NCBI RefSeq assembly: GCF_021534965.1
Contig: NZ_CP091037.1
Location: forward strand, 2,418,501 to 2,482,500
DNA length: 64,000 bases
DNA from: Muricauda sp. SCSIO 65647
GTDB lineage: Bacteria > Bacteroidota > Bacteroidia > Flavobacteriales > Flavobacteriaceae
Reading direction: 5' to 3'
The position numbers and the translations under genes were made by a program. Shown here piece by piece: positions 41,036 through 50,443 of the stretch (position 1 is its first letter; the number at the start of each line of letters is the position of its first letter). The notes beneath the pieces were generated by a model that made no database searches, was not told the DNA's origin, and was given only the letters and a program-made list of their open reading frames with translations.

Positions 41036-42466
41036 TTAGAACAACAATGGAAGCACAAACTGAAACATCAGAATCAATAAGGCCACTGCAATCAGGTTCA
41101 GAATAATGCCTACCCTCGCCATTTGAGGCACTTTCACATGGCCACTGGCAAAAACAATGGCATTGGGGGGTGTTGCCATCGGCAGCATAAATGCACAGCT
41201 GCTGGCCATGGTCACGGGAATCAACAGATAGAGCATGGGCACGCCAAGCCCAATGGCAATACCGGCCACTACTGGGGCCAGAACGGCCACCAAGGCAACA
41301 TTGCTCATCAGCTCGGTCATGAAGAGCATTAAAAGTATCAACAGTGAAGCGGTCAATAGAATACTGATATCGCTGCTGGCAATGGCTTCTGCCACTAAAT
41401 CGACAATACCGCTGACCGACATTCCCTTGGCCAATGCGAGACCACCGCCAAAAAGAATCAAAATGCCCCACGCCAATCGTGAGGTGTCTTTCCAATTGAT
41501 GATGAAATCTCCTTTTTTGATATTATACGGTACCGAAAACAGTGCAATGGCCGCAAACATGCTGATCATGGTATCAGAAAGCCCTAAACTTGGAATGATG
41601 GAGTTGATCAATGTTCTGAAAATCCAGAGAAAGACAGTGACCCCAAAAATCGTCAACACCATCTTTTCTTTGCCAGAGGTGGGTCCCAATTTCTTTAGCT
41701 CTTTATCGATGACCTCTTTTGAGGCATTGAATTTCAGGTCGCGATTGGGAAACATCCATTTCACAAGTACAAAGTAAATGATACCGATCATTAGTGCAGA
41801 AAAGGGGAGACCGATGGTCATCCACTTCAAAAAAGAGATTTCGATGTTATATTCGTTTTCCAGCAGGCCGATGAGTACCGAGTTGGGAGGTGTGCCAATA
41901 ACGGTGGCAATACCCCCTGCATTGGCCGAAAAAGCTATGCCCAGCATAACACTCAGCGCAAAGTTTTGATCTCTTTTTGTGAATCCGTCCTCATCATGTA
42001 TGAGCAGATCGATGACCGAAAGGGCAATGGGCAACATAACCACTGTACTGGCGGTATTGCTGATCCACATGCTCAATGAAGCGGTCGCGATCATAAAGCC
42101 CAGTACCACTTTGTCGGGGGTAGTGCCCGTCAAACGAATGATATTGAGCGCAATGCGCCTGTGCAGATTGACCTTTTCAAGGGCAAGGGCCAATACAAAA
42201 CCCCCGAAGAACAGAAAAATGATGGGGCTGCCGTAATTGGCGCCCACATCGGCCATCGGCAATATTTTTAGAATGGGAAACAGCAATAACGGCAATAGGG
42301 CCGTTACAGAAATGGAGACCGCTTCGGTAATCCACCAAATAAGCATCCAAAGGGCAATTGCGATGACCGCATCACCTTTTTCGGTCACCAGTTCAAAAGG
42401 AAGGTTGATACAGATCAGAAAGATGATGGGCCCCAAGATAAGCCCTATTTTTTTGCTTAGTTCCAT
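41036..42466 (-). CDS. SLC13/DASS family sodium-coupled anion transporter
   Basis: 476 aa, about 11 membrane helices. It carries the two Ser-Asn-Thr type hairpin motifs that form the substrate and sodium site: SMWISNTASTVVMLPIAL and, in the second half, MTELMSNVALVAVLAP. Each half is followed by a Pro-Pro-Asn loop (GTPPNSVL and ATPPNAIV). The family imports dicarboxylates, citrate or sulfate; the substrate is not determinable here. It appears monocistronic. Confidence 0.9.
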   Translation of the reverse strand: MELSKKIGLILGPIIFLICINLPFELVTEKGDAVIAIALWMLIWWITEAVSISVTALLPLLLFPILKILPMADVGANYGSPIIFLFFGGFVLALALEKVNLHRRIALNIIRLTGTTPDKVVLGFMIATASLSMWISNTASTVVMLPIALSVIDLLIHDEDGFTKRDQNFALSVMLGIAFSANAGGIATVIGTPPNSVLIGLLENEYNIEISFLKWMTIGLPFSALMIGIIYFVLVKWMFPNRDLKFNASKEVIDKELKKLGPTSGKEKMVLTIFGVTVFLWIFRTLINSIIPSLGLSDTMISMFAAIALFSVPYNIKKGDFIINWKDTSRLAWGILILFGGGLALAKGMSVSGIVDLVAEAIASSDISILLTASLLILLMLFMTELMSNVALVAVLAPVVAGIAIGLGVPMLYLLIPVTMASSCAFMLPMATPPNAIVFASGHVKVPQMARVGIILNLIAVALLILMFQFVLPLLF

Positions 42467-42511
42467 CGGGATCCTAAGCTAGGCTTTTTAGGTGAAATTT
42501 GAAAAAAGGAT

Positions 42512-42889
42512 TCATTTCGCACCCTCATCTACCTCAAAAATGCCGAAGACATTATGGTCGGCATCTAAAAAATAGCCTTGCCAACAGCGACCTGGTATGG
42601 CAAATTTGGGCATGGCCACCTGACCGCCTTTTTCTTCGATGATTTTGACCGTAAGGTCAAAGTTTTTAACCTGAAAAGAACAGGTAAAGGCATTGGTGCC
42701 ATGTTCTTTTGGAGGCACTTTGGTCGGTCGTCTCAAAAGGGCACCCTGTACACCGGCGCCTACAAGGCGATAATATTCAATCGGAACCGTTTCATCTATG
42801 ATGAAACTCCAATCAAATAGGGTAGCATAGAAATCAATTTCACGTTCAGGATCTGAAGATTGTATTTCAAAGTAGCCTAATGTGTTCAT
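42512..42889 (-). CDS. VOC family protein
   Basis: 125 aa, a single glyoxalase/dioxygenase-fold unit: GYFEIQSSDPEREIDFYATLFDW at the start and AIPGRCWQGYFLDADHNVFGIF at the end, with a candidate metal Glu in the last strand. Substrate unknown. It is located 43 bp downstream of lysS on the same strand. Confidence 0.85.
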   Translation of the reverse strand: MNTLGYFEIQSSDPEREIDFYATLFDWSFIIDETVPIEYYRLVGAGVQGALLRRPTKVPPKEHGTNAFTCSFQVKNFDLTVKIIEEKGGQVAMPKFAIPGRCWQGYFLDADHNVFGIFEVDEGAK

Positions 42890-42932
42890 TGTCTGAGGGA
42901 TTGGTACCTATCCCTAAAGATAATGAAATATG

Positions 42933-44624
42933 CTATTTTTTGAAGCGGGCCAAAAGGGCATCATTCTTTTTTTCTACCTCAAAAAGGCCAAGTTTTGAGA
43001 GGTTCTTGGTGCTTTTGTCCCACTTTTTATTGCTCAGGCCTGCTTTTTCCTTTAGTTCGATCAGAGACATTTCACCGTTTGGTTTTAAGATATCCATAAT
43101 GGTTTTTTCTTCTTCGGTAAGCTCAACTTGCTTTTTCTCTGGTCGCATTTGTGGAAAGAACAGTACCTCTTGAATCGAGGCGTTGTCGGTCATTAGCATG
43201 ACGAGGCGGTCAATGCCAATGCCGATGCCAGAAGTGGGGGGCATACCATATTCTAGGGCCCGCAGAAAATCTTGGTCGATGAACATGGCCTCGTCATCTC
43301 CTTTTTCAGAAAGACGAAGTTGTTCTTCAAAACGCTCGCGCTGGTCAATGGGGTCGTTCAACTCTGAATAGGCATTGGCCAGTTCTTTACCATTGACCAT
43401 CAGTTCAAAACGTTCGGTGAGCGCGGGATTACTGCGGTGCTCTTTGGTCAATGGGCTCATCTCTTTTGGGTAATCGATGATAAAGGTGGGCTGCACGTAA
43501 TGGTGCTCACACTTTTCGCCAAAGATCTCATCGATCAATTTGCCCACGCCCATGGTGGCATCGACTTCTATATCCAATTCTTTTGCCACCTCACGAAGCT
43601 GTGCTTCATCCATACCGGCCACATCATGGCCCGTATGGGTCTTGATGGCCTCTAAAATGGGCACTCGTGGATAAGGGGCCTTGAAATCAATGATATGGTC
43701 ACCTACCGGTACCTGGGTGCTTCCATTGGCATCTTTGGCCACTTTTTCGAGTAATTGCTCCGTAGTGTCCATCATCCAGTTATAGTCTTTGTAGGCCACA
43801 TAGAGCTCCATTACCGTAAACTCTGGATTATGGGTACGGTCCATGCCCTCGTTGCGGAAATCTTTTGAAAACTCATAGACACCGTCAAAGCCACCCACGA
43901 TCAGCCTCTTAAGGTATAATTCATTGGCAATACGCAAGTACAAAGGAATATTCAGTGCATTATGGTGAGTCAAAAAAGGACGTGCCGCCGCACCGCCCGG
44001 AATGGGTTGCAATATGGGTGTTTCAACTTCTAGATACCCTTTTTCGTTATAGAATTCACGAATGCTATTGGTTATCTTGGTACGCTTGACAAAGGTTTCC
44101 TTCACCGATGGGTTCACCACCAGATCAACGTATCGTTGCCGATAACGAAGCTCGGGGTCGTTGAATTCGTCATAGATGTTGCCCTCGGCATCTGTCTTCG
44201 GTAGTGGCAGGGGCCTCAATGATTTGCTCAATAGGGAGAAATTTTTGACCATAACGGTCTTTTCACCGACCTGCGTGGTGAACAGCTCACCCTCAACACC
44301 GATGATATCTCCTATATCGAGCAATTTTTTATAGACCTCGTTGTACAGTGTCTTATCTTCACCTGTACAGATTTCGTCACGATTAAAATAGACCTGAATA
44401 CGCCCTTCACTATCTTGTAGCTCGGCAAAGGAAGCCTTGCCCTGTATACGACGTGACATCAACCGCCCGGCGATGACCACCTTTTGGCCCTCTTCAAATC
44501 CATTTTTGATGCTTCTAGAGGTGGCATTCAGAGGGTAAAGGGCGGCGGGATAGGGGTCAATGCCCATTTCCCTAAGCTTGACCAATTTTTCGCGTCGTAC
44601 GACTTCTTGTTCTGATAGTTGCAT
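42933..44624 (-). CDS. lysS: Lysine--tRNA ligase, class II
   Basis: 563 aa. Charges tRNA-Lys. An OB-fold anticodon-binding domain (about residues 50-160; [20 protein letters not shown]) is followed by the class II core: motif 2 [20 protein letters not shown], the residues [19 protein letters not shown] of motif 3, and [10 protein letters not shown]. About 65 residues beyond the usual end form a basic winged-helix-like tail ([20 protein letters not shown]), which is typical of Bacteroidota LysS. The start codon is 6 bp from a 155-bp inverted-repeat element, so the promoter must lie in or beyond that element. Confidence 0.97.
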   Translation of the reverse strand: MQLSEQEVVRREKLVKLREMGIDPYPAALYPLNATSRSIKNGFEEGQKVVIAGRLMSRRIQGKASFAELQDSEGRIQVYFNRDEICTGEDKTLYNEVYKKLLDIGDIIGVEGELFTTQVGEKTVMVKNFSLLSKSLRPLPLPKTDAEGNIYDEFNDPELRYRQRYVDLVVNPSVKETFVKRTKITNSIREFYNEKGYLEVETPILQPIPGGAAARPFLTHHNALNIPLYLRIANELYLKRLIVGGFDGVYEFSKDFRNEGMDRTHNPEFTVMELYVAYKDYNWMMDTTEQLLEKVAKDANGSTQVPVGDHIIDFKAPYPRVPILEAIKTHTGHDVAGMDEAQLREVAKELDIEVDATMGVGKLIDEIFGEKCEHHYVQPTFIIDYPKEMSPLTKEHRSNPALTERFELMVNGKELANAYSELNDPIDQRERFEEQLRLSEKGDDEAMFIDQDFLRALEYGMPPTSGIGIGIDRLVMLMTDNASIQEVLFFPQMRPEKKQVELTEEEKTIMDILKPNGEMSLIELKEKAGLSNKKWDKSTKNLSKLGLFEVEKKNDALLARFKK

Positions 44625-44630
44625 GTAAGA

Positions 44631-44785
44631 GCCTGTTTAAATTTCCCTAATCATTTTTCCATGTCCCTTTTTGGGCATCACTTCGTTAAAATTTTCTCGA
44701 ATAGCACTGCTATTTTCGTCGATCTTGCCTTGTGCTGCACCAAAAATAACCCATACAAATTCCAATTGCGGAAATTTAAACAGGC
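44631..44785. repeat. 155-bp element with 16-bp perfect terminal inverted repeats
   Basis: The ends GCCTGTTTAAATTTCC and GGAAATTTAAACAGGC are exact reverse complements. The interior contains a further inverted repeat (CGAATAGC-ACT-GCTATTTTCG). It has no coding capacity. It fills most of the gap between the lysS start and the thioredoxin-like gene. It has the form of a non-autonomous transposable or REP-type element; no clear target-site duplication is visible. Confidence 0.75.
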
Positions 44786-44837
44786 CCTAGAAAAATTAAA
44801 GCGCAAAATTACACTTTTACGCCTTAACTTTTCAATC

Positions 44838-45383
44838 TCACTTTCTGCCTTGTGTGTAATTGGGCGTATAGGTTTTATTGCCGACTATGGCAGTAATGTC
44901 TTCCTCAAGGCTTTCAATCGGGCTTTCGACAATACGGTTGATTTCAATCCCATCTTTATAGAAAATGAATGTGGGCACCTTGATGATGTTCAGACCCTTT
45001 TCTTCGCCGGTGGGGCTTTTTTTGTAGAATTCTTTACGTCGGTCCAAAGCCACTATCGAGAGATTCTCCAGCGAGTAGTCGGCAGCTTCCAAAATTTTGA
45101 TGAACCTTGGCACTTCCCTCTTGCTATCACCGCACCAAGTGCCCAAAAACAGTAAGATTTTGTAGTCTGATAGCTTGTTCTTGAAGAGTTGCACCATAGC
45201 TTGGTCGACGGCATAGCTTTCATGGGCAGTATTGTACCAAGCCTTGTATGGCTCTGTATTCAGTCGCTGCAGGGTGATTTTTCCGACCAAAAATTGCTTG
45301 CCGTTATCCAATATGATTTCCCTGTTGAATTCTTGGGCATGCATGACAAATGTTGAAAAAAAGACAATAAAAATAGTTCTCAT
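44838..45383 (-). CDS. Secreted thioredoxin-like protein with CxxS active site
   Basis: 181 aa. A signal peptide (ending FVMHAQ) precedes a thioredoxin fold. The active site is GTWCGDSKREVPRF, with Ser in place of the second Cys, so it cannot form the usual disulfide within the motif. It may work as a monothiol isomerase or reductase, or bind thiols. The cis-Pro loop is KVPTFIFYKDG. No dedicated partner gene is adjacent. Confidence 0.83.
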   Translation of the reverse strand: MRTIFIVFFSTFVMHAQEFNREIILDNGKQFLVGKITLQRLNTEPYKAWYNTAHESYAVDQAMVQLFKNKLSDYKILLFLGTWCGDSKREVPRFIKILEAADYSLENLSIVALDRRKEFYKKSPTGEEKGLNIIKVPTFIFYKDGIEINRIVESPIESLEEDITAIVGNKTYTPNYTQGRK

Positions 45384-45482
45384 GATTTACGGGTTTTGAC
45401 CCGAAAATGTCATGAATACACTGTATTGACAATAAATCAAGGTTGGAAATGGGGACTAGACCCCTGGTTGAATTTTCAACGA

Positions 45483-46523
45483 TCAGGCCCTAGATCTGAG
45501 CTCGGTACGTGAAGAGACCCCCATTTTTTTGTAAAGACTATTGATATGGGTCTTTACGGTGCTTACGCTGATAAAAAGCTCTGAAGCGATCTCTTTATTG
45601 GTCTTACCCAAAAGAATGGCATCGAATATTCGCCGTTCTTGTTGGGTGAGTTTTGCATCGTTTTTTTTCTTCCCCCTTTTTTTCTTGGTGATAAAAATTA
45701 TCGACAAGACAATGCCCAAGGTGCCCAGAACATAATAAAGGTATACTGGTTCGAGGTTTGAAGAATAGGCTTTTTGGGCATCATAATAACTTTGGTCGGC
45801 TTTGAGTTCTCCCTGATACTGTGCTGTAAATGCCGCCGAGGGATACTTTTTCGATAATCGATCAGATAGTTCGGTATAGTAAGCATTGATAGGCAAGTCG
45901 CCCAAATAGTGTTCGCGGGTTTCACTCGCCCGATCTGACAAAAAAGCGTAGGTATACAATTCGGCCAAGGGTTCATTGGTCTGCTTTCCGAAATCTTGCC
46001 ATCGTTCAAACCATTTTTCAAGGTTGAGACGCATACTCGTTTCGCTCTCATTTTCGACAAAGTCTAAAAACATTTGCTCTTTCAGGTCCTCTATTTCAAG
46101 CAACATTATCGATGAGGCATTGGTCGAGACAACATCGCAGAACGATTGGTTGAACGAATCAAGGGGCAACGAGACCGTATCGGTGTTTTTGGCAATGAAC
46201 AAAATGCTCTCACTTTCATTGCACTCTTTGAGAAAATGGCTTTTTGAAGCGCCTTCACCATTACATCCATCCACATGAATCCGATAGATTCGATTATGAC
46301 TGTTGAGGTTATCGCCTTCAAACAAAAAAAATCCCAGTGAATCAACCTGAGTTTTTTGAATGATTTGGTCAAAGTAGACGCGCGACGATTTTCGGTAATC
46401 CTCGATTAAAGACAAGGATACTTCTTGGTGCTTGAACCGTTCTGGCACCTGTCCCTTGAAAACATATTGCCCATGCAGTACCATCAAAGGGCAGAACAAT
46501 AGTATATGCCAGATTCTTTTCAT
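45483..46523 (-). CDS. Membrane-bound LuxR-type transcriptional regulator
   Basis: 346 aa. A signal peptide (ending VLHGQ) is followed by a periplasmic region of about 230 residues with no recognised domain. A membrane helix (YLYYVLGTLGIVLSIIFIT, about 260-280) and a basic linker lead to a LuxR/GerE helix-turn-helix at the C terminus (LTQQERRIFDAILLGKTNKE and VSTVKTHINSLYKKMGVSSR). The build suggests a one-component sensor across the inner membrane. The ATG at 46523 is chosen over a TTG at 46553. Confidence 0.83.
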   Translation of the reverse strand: MKRIWHILLFCPLMVLHGQYVFKGQVPERFKHQEVSLSLIEDYRKSSRVYFDQIIQKTQVDSLGFFLFEGDNLNSHNRIYRIHVDGCNGEGASKSHFLKECNESESILFIAKNTDTVSLPLDSFNQSFCDVVSTNASSIMLLEIEDLKEQMFLDFVENESETSMRLNLEKWFERWQDFGKQTNEPLAELYTYAFLSDRASETREHYLGDLPINAYYTELSDRLSKKYPSAAFTAQYQGELKADQSYYDAQKAYSSNLEPVYLYYVLGTLGIVLSIIFITKKKRGKKKNDAKLTQQERRIFDAILLGKTNKEIASELFISVSTVKTHINSLYKKMGVSSRTELRSRA

Positions 46524-46600
46524 TGAATTAAAAGTACGGGTTTTGTGTAACAAATCAAGAAAAACGGATACTTATAGCGTACATCGATCAATCAACAAAT

Positions 46601-46759
46601 ATGAGTTTCTGGCGTGTTTTATTGGCCATTATCTTTCCGCCCTTGTCGGTCATTGGTAAGGGCTGTGGGTCTTTCTTCATTGTCTTGCTTTTAACCCTTT
46701 GTGGGTGGGTGCCCGGGGTTATCGGGGCGTTGGTCATTTTGAACAATACCAACGGATAG
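46601..46759 (+). CDS. Pmp3/YqaE family small membrane protein
   Basis: 52 aa. It reads MSFWRVLLAIIFPPLSVIGK, then a short polar GCGS turn, a second helix (FIVLLLTLCGWVPGVIGALV) and ILNNTNG. This is the PMP3 pattern of two membrane helices (UPF0057), with the signature PPLSV...GxG and TLxGWxPGxIxA. Members affect membrane potential or stress tolerance; yeast Pmp3 loss alters cation sensitivity. It lies 15 bp before lipB on the same strand. Confidence 0.88.
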   Translation: MSFWRVLLAIIFPPLSVIGKGCGSFFIVLLLTLCGWVPGVIGALVILNNTNG

Positions 46760-46770
46760 TAGTATCTTTG
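46739..46770 (+). promoter_or_regulatory. Promoter of lipB within the end of the Pmp3-like gene
   Basis: -33 TTG at 46739-46741, 21 nt, -7 TATCTTTG at 46763-46770. The lipB ATG at 46775 is only 4 bp past the -7 box, so this promoter would give a leaderless mRNA. Confidence 0.6.
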
Positions 46771-46774
46771 CAGC

Positions 46775-47491
46775 ATGAACAAGAAGGTGCAGTTGCAAGA
46801 CTTAGGTCGTAAAGATTATAAGGAAACCTGGGATTATCAGGAAGTACTTTTTAAAGAGATCGTCGACCTAAAGATCAAGAATAGGAGGGAGGGCACCGAA
46901 TTGCCCACCCCCAACCATTTTCTATTTGTCGAGCATCCCCATGTATTTACCTTGGGCAAAAGCGGTGATGAAGATAATCTGTTGATCGATGAAGAAGCAT
47001 TGGCAGAAAAAGGGGCCAAATTCTATAAGATAAACCGTGGCGGTGATATTACCTATCATGGCCCAGGCCAGATTGTGGGCTACCCTATTTTGGATTTGGA
47101 CAATTTCTTCACCGATATTCACAAATACCTTCGCTTTTTGGAAGAGATGGTCATATTGACCTTGGCCGAATACGGACTTAAAGGGCAGCGTTCAGAAGGG
47201 GAAACCGGGGTTTGGTTGGATGTGGGCACGCCTTTTGCCCGAAAAATATGTGCCATGGGGGTACGAGCCAGCCGCTGGGTGACCATGCACGGTTTTGCCT
47301 TCAATATCAATGCCGACCTGGGCTATTTTGACCTTATGATCCCCTGCGGAATAAAAGACAAGGCGGTGACTTCCCTAAACGTTGAGCTCGGCAAAAAGGA
47401 AGTTGAAATGAATGAGGTCAAACAGAAACTACTCGAGCATTTTGAAACGCTTTTTGAAGCGCAGACCATCAAGTTGAAAGCTATGGCCTAG
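46775..47491 (+). CDS. lipB: Octanoyl-[acyl-carrier-protein]:protein N-octanoyltransferase
   Basis: 238 aa. Transfers octanoate from acyl carrier protein to the lipoyl domains of 2-oxoacid dehydrogenases, the first step in lipoate formation. Signature stretches are INRGGDITYHGPGQIVGYPI, RKICAMGVRASRWVTMHGFA with the catalytic Lys, and MIPCGIKDKAVTSL with the catalytic Cys. The length is normal. Its stop is one base from the stop of a convergent gene. Confidence 0.96.
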   Translation: MNKKVQLQDLGRKDYKETWDYQEVLFKEIVDLKIKNRREGTELPTPNHFLFVEHPHVFTLGKSGDEDNLLIDEEALAEKGAKFYKINRGGDITYHGPGQIVGYPILDLDNFFTDIHKYLRFLEEMVILTLAEYGLKGQRSEGETGVWLDVGTPFARKICAMGVRASRWVTMHGFAFNINADLGYFDLMIPCGIKDKAVTSLNVELGKKEVEMNEVKQKLLEHFETLFEAQTIKLKAMA

Positions 47492-47492
47492 T

Positions 47493-47978
47493 TCAGTTGA
47501 AAGGTCCATTTTGTGCTGCATCACCATCGTCTTCATCTCCTTTGTCATTGATAATTTTACCATTACCATTGGTGTCGATACCATTGTTTGGGGTGCTATC
47601 GGGATCTAGTCCACTGCTGGCGATAACCTCGGCACTTAGAATGGCGTTGTCTCTTTGGGCATAGGTCGCCAATATGGTCAGCACTTTTGAGCGCTTATCG
47701 CCTAGGGTATCAAGCCTCCAAATACCGGTTTCCGGATTAAAATTCAGGGTATTGGGCGTAAAACTCCGATAGCTTAATCCAGGCTCCAGTTTAATCTGTA
47801 CCTCAATGCCATGGGCATCTTCTTCGCCCATATTGCGAAGTCCGATATTGAAGGCGGCAGGATCTCCGATTATTGAAGTCGGTAATACGTGCACATCGAG
47901 CTCTAAATCTTGGGCGTTTAGCAGTCCAAAGCTCGATATAGCGATGCCTAAGACCGCAAGAAATATGATTTTTTTCAT
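47493..47978 (-). CDS. Secreted DUF11-type protein
   Basis: 161 aa. A signal peptide (ending GLLNAQ) precedes a DUF11/CARDB-like beta-sandwich (IGDPAAFNIGLRNMGEEDAH, then PGLSYRSFTPNTLNFNPETG), followed by an Asp/Asn/Gly-rich tail that could bind calcium (NNGIDTNGNGKIINDKGDED). It is the last gene of the four-gene minus-strand run that starts with the OmpA gene. It is probably structural at the cell surface. Confidence 0.72.
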   Translation of the reverse strand: MKKIIFLAVLGIAISSFGLLNAQDLELDVHVLPTSIIGDPAAFNIGLRNMGEEDAHGIEVQIKLEPGLSYRSFTPNTLNFNPETGIWRLDTLGDKRSKVLTILATYAQRDNAILSAEVIASSGLDPDSTPNNGIDTNGNGKIINDKGDEDDGDAAQNGPFN

Positions 47979-48000
47979 AATGGATTTTTTTTAATCAGTG

Positions 48001-49701
48001 TTATCGTACCCTGCTCATCTGAATCATATATAAAACTGTGAGTATGTCAGGTGTACAGGTGGTATAGTTAAATCTGAACCGATTTAAGCCCTCGATCACA
48101 TCATCTTTTTGATCAAGAAACACACCTCTGCGTGAATAGAAGTGGGTATGGATATTTTCTGGCCCTAAACTTACGCCAGAAAGCCTGAAATAATTGAGTG
48201 GCCCCGCACTGCCCTCGGGCACGACACAAGCGCTTACCGTGCCTTTGTGCGTATCGTAATCACCGTTATCGAAATCAAACCTTAGATTAAATGTTGCATT
48301 TAGATGACCGGCGGGCATGTTCTCAAATGATACCTTCAAAGTTCCAGAGACATCATAGTCAATAAGGTGCGAAATGGTTGACACATCAACTTCCCAGGTT
48401 CCGATTATGCATCCATCGAGCGTATCGGCTTCTGCAGTACAACAATCTGCTTTGGCATGTAGTTCATAAGGGATTACCAGATCTCCGATCCCGTCCGTCT
48501 CGAGATGTGAGATCATCACGGTAATGTCCATCGGTGAAAAACAATGCCCGGTCAGCTCTACTGGCGAGTCCCAAGTGCGTATTGCATTGGCGCTGGCAGG
48601 CATCAGGGAACTATAGAATTTGCCCTCAGAACCTTGTGGCGGGCGCAGGGTCACGTTAAAACCCTCCGGTACCACAATATTGATTATTTCACGTTGGCCA
48701 AAATTTATCCCTCGGGGAATATTGACTTCTGACTTTTCAGGCAGCAAGGTGAAATCGGCATCGGGATTGATACCCGGGCCAGGAATGGGATTGCCCGTAC
48801 CAGAGTCTTTTAGGCTCCGCATCGTAAAATCATATAAGAAATTATGGAAGAGTTCATCAAACTCTATGGATTGGAGATAATTCATACGGGCTTTTAAGGT
48901 TTTTAGGCCGGTAAGTGCGTTCATCAAGGGAACGACCGACAAAATACCTTTCTGCTTGGCATAGTAGTACCACAATACATAGGCGTTGTAGGGTTGTGTA
49001 AAGAGTGAGTCAAAGTCATACGCTACAGAAAACTGATGTTCGCCGTCTGCGGTTTTGTAGACCTCTGAGGATAAATATTCTGACACACTTTCATCAAACC
49101 AAGCGTCCCAATCATGATTTGCATAGGCCGTTTTGGGCACATTTTCCTCTATAAAACAATGGCCTATTTCATGGGCGAAAATTTGTTTTCTCACCTCAGG
49201 GGATTCTGGTCTTAGGGTAGGTACACCAGAACGCATCCAACATTCACCTTCAACGTTTAGCCAAAACTTTTCGCCTTGTGTTACATCACCGGTCGCTTCG
49301 TCTGTTCGATCGACATCATCAAGAATGTAGTACAAGGGTTGGTTCATGGTGCCATATTCCACATATTTATTTCGAGAGTCTGTTATGGCCTGCATAGCTT
49401 CTCGTATCAAGCCCTTTCTCCAAGAAGAAGGTACGCTGTCCCAACTATGCGGGGTGACCACATAATCTTTGCCATTAGGGTGGTGGTGCACCCAACAACC
49501 CAACCCACCAATTCCTTCCGCATTTCTTTTGAGATAAATGGCCAAGATTTCTTGACCGTCTGAAGTAATGGGCCTCAAGCCTTGCTCGCTACAGGTAGAG
49601 ACGCTGTACTGTGCTGAAATTTGCAGTGCGAGTAGGGTACATAATATAATCACTAGCCCTTTTACACGATAGGTTATGGCAACAGGGATTAATGATTTCA
49701 T
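48001..49701 (-). CDS. Secreted HExxH protein (gluzincin-like), otherwise unassigned
   Basis: 566 aa. The signal ends ALQISAQ. The segment QIFAHEIGHCFIEENV carries HExxH (about residues 178-182), and WFDESVSEYLSSEVY follows about 25 residues later with a Glu placed like the third zinc ligand of gluzincins. The C-terminal half is beta-rich with paired Cys (DCCTAEADTLDGCIIGTWEV). It is probably a secreted zinc peptidase, or an inactive relative, with a C-terminal binding domain. It lies 22 bp before the DUF11 gene and 34 bp after the TapB-like gene. Confidence 0.7.
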   Translation of the reverse strand: MKSLIPVAITYRVKGLVIILCTLLALQISAQYSVSTCSEQGLRPITSDGQEILAIYLKRNAEGIGGLGCWVHHHPNGKDYVVTPHSWDSVPSSWRKGLIREAMQAITDSRNKYVEYGTMNQPLYYILDDVDRTDEATGDVTQGEKFWLNVEGECWMRSGVPTLRPESPEVRKQIFAHEIGHCFIEENVPKTAYANHDWDAWFDESVSEYLSSEVYKTADGEHQFSVAYDFDSLFTQPYNAYVLWYYYAKQKGILSVVPLMNALTGLKTLKARMNYLQSIEFDELFHNFLYDFTMRSLKDSGTGNPIPGPGINPDADFTLLPEKSEVNIPRGINFGQREIINIVVPEGFNVTLRPPQGSEGKFYSSLMPASANAIRTWDSPVELTGHCFSPMDITVMISHLETDGIGDLVIPYELHAKADCCTAEADTLDGCIIGTWEVDVSTISHLIDYDVSGTLKVSFENMPAGHLNATFNLRFDFDNGDYDTHKGTVSACVVPEGSAGPLNYFRLSGVSLGPENIHTHFYSRRGVFLDQKDDVIEGLNRFRFNYTTCTPDILTVLYMIQMSRVR

Positions 49702-49735
49702 GATCTCTTTGAATTGGTTTTCGGCTATGCGGTCT

Positions 49736-50443
49736 TTATTTTGAAAAGCTGGTCAGCTTCATGCTTCCCATGAGCTTTCCATTTTTGTTATAACTTTCTT
49801 GTTGTACAATGCCTACATCTTCGGCCAGCCATACTCTTGAAGAAAAGGTCTGGTTGGCTACCATCATTTTGGTCTTGGTGTCACTATAAATGACATAGCA
49901 GTCAAAGGTGCCTGCCGAGGTATTGACACTTTCCTTTTTTTCTACCTTTCGGTTTATTTGTTCAACGGTCATGTTTACATTGAAAGCGCCCCCCATGCTT
50001 CCACTGACTGTGACATTGGCATCTGCCAATTCTTGGCCAACTTCCAAATCATTCGGCAATTCAATATCATGGCCGGTTATATCAACCTCCGCATTGCCAA
50101 ATTGACCAAGCATTTGCTGGTTCATCAATGATTTAAAATCGATGATCACCACATTTTCACGACATATCAGTTCATAGCTTGAGGTTAAAGCGCCCCCTTT
50201 TTTAGGCTTCATTTCCATAGACATGGTGGCCTTGGTCTCGCCTCCTTGGTTCTGTACATCAACGACTTTATATTCTACCGTACTATCTTCTTTTCCTTTT
50301 CTATCATAAGAAGTATAGGTCATCGAAGCCCCTTCTACCATAGGGTAGTATTTGCTACAATTTGATTGGGCCAAGGCTGTTGGTGCCCATAGACTTAGGC
50401 ACATTGCGATTAAAAATAGTTTTCTCATTTTATCGATTGTCAT
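49736..50443 (-). CDS. Secreted TapB/DUF3108-like protein
   Basis: 235 aa. A signal peptide (ending PTALAQ) is followed by a beta-rich domain with KYYPMVEGASMTYTSYD, and later GTFDCYVIYSDTKTKM and FSSRVWLAEDVGIVQQESYN. This is the layout of the TapB/DUF3108 family of periplasmic proteins. Its ATG overlaps the OmpA stop in ATGA, so the two are translationally coupled; an ATG five codons later is also possible. The function is unknown. Confidence 0.7.
   Translation of the reverse strand: MTIDKMRKLFLIAMCLSLWAPTALAQSNCSKYYPMVEGASMTYTSYDRKGKEDSTVEYKVVDVQNQGGETKATMSMEMKPKKGGALTSSYELICRENVVIIDFKSLMNQQMLGQFGNAEVDITGHDIELPNDLEVGQELADANVTVSGSMGGAFNVNMTVEQINRKVEKKESVNTSAGTFDCYVIYSDTKTKMMVANQTFSSRVWLAEDVGIVQQESYNKNGKLMGSMKLTSFSK

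Noticed and set aside
44619..45155. Open frame of 178 codons on the plus strand opposite the thioredoxin-like gene
   Set aside because: It runs through the 155-bp inverted-repeat element and antisense to a clear gene; no domain or signal.
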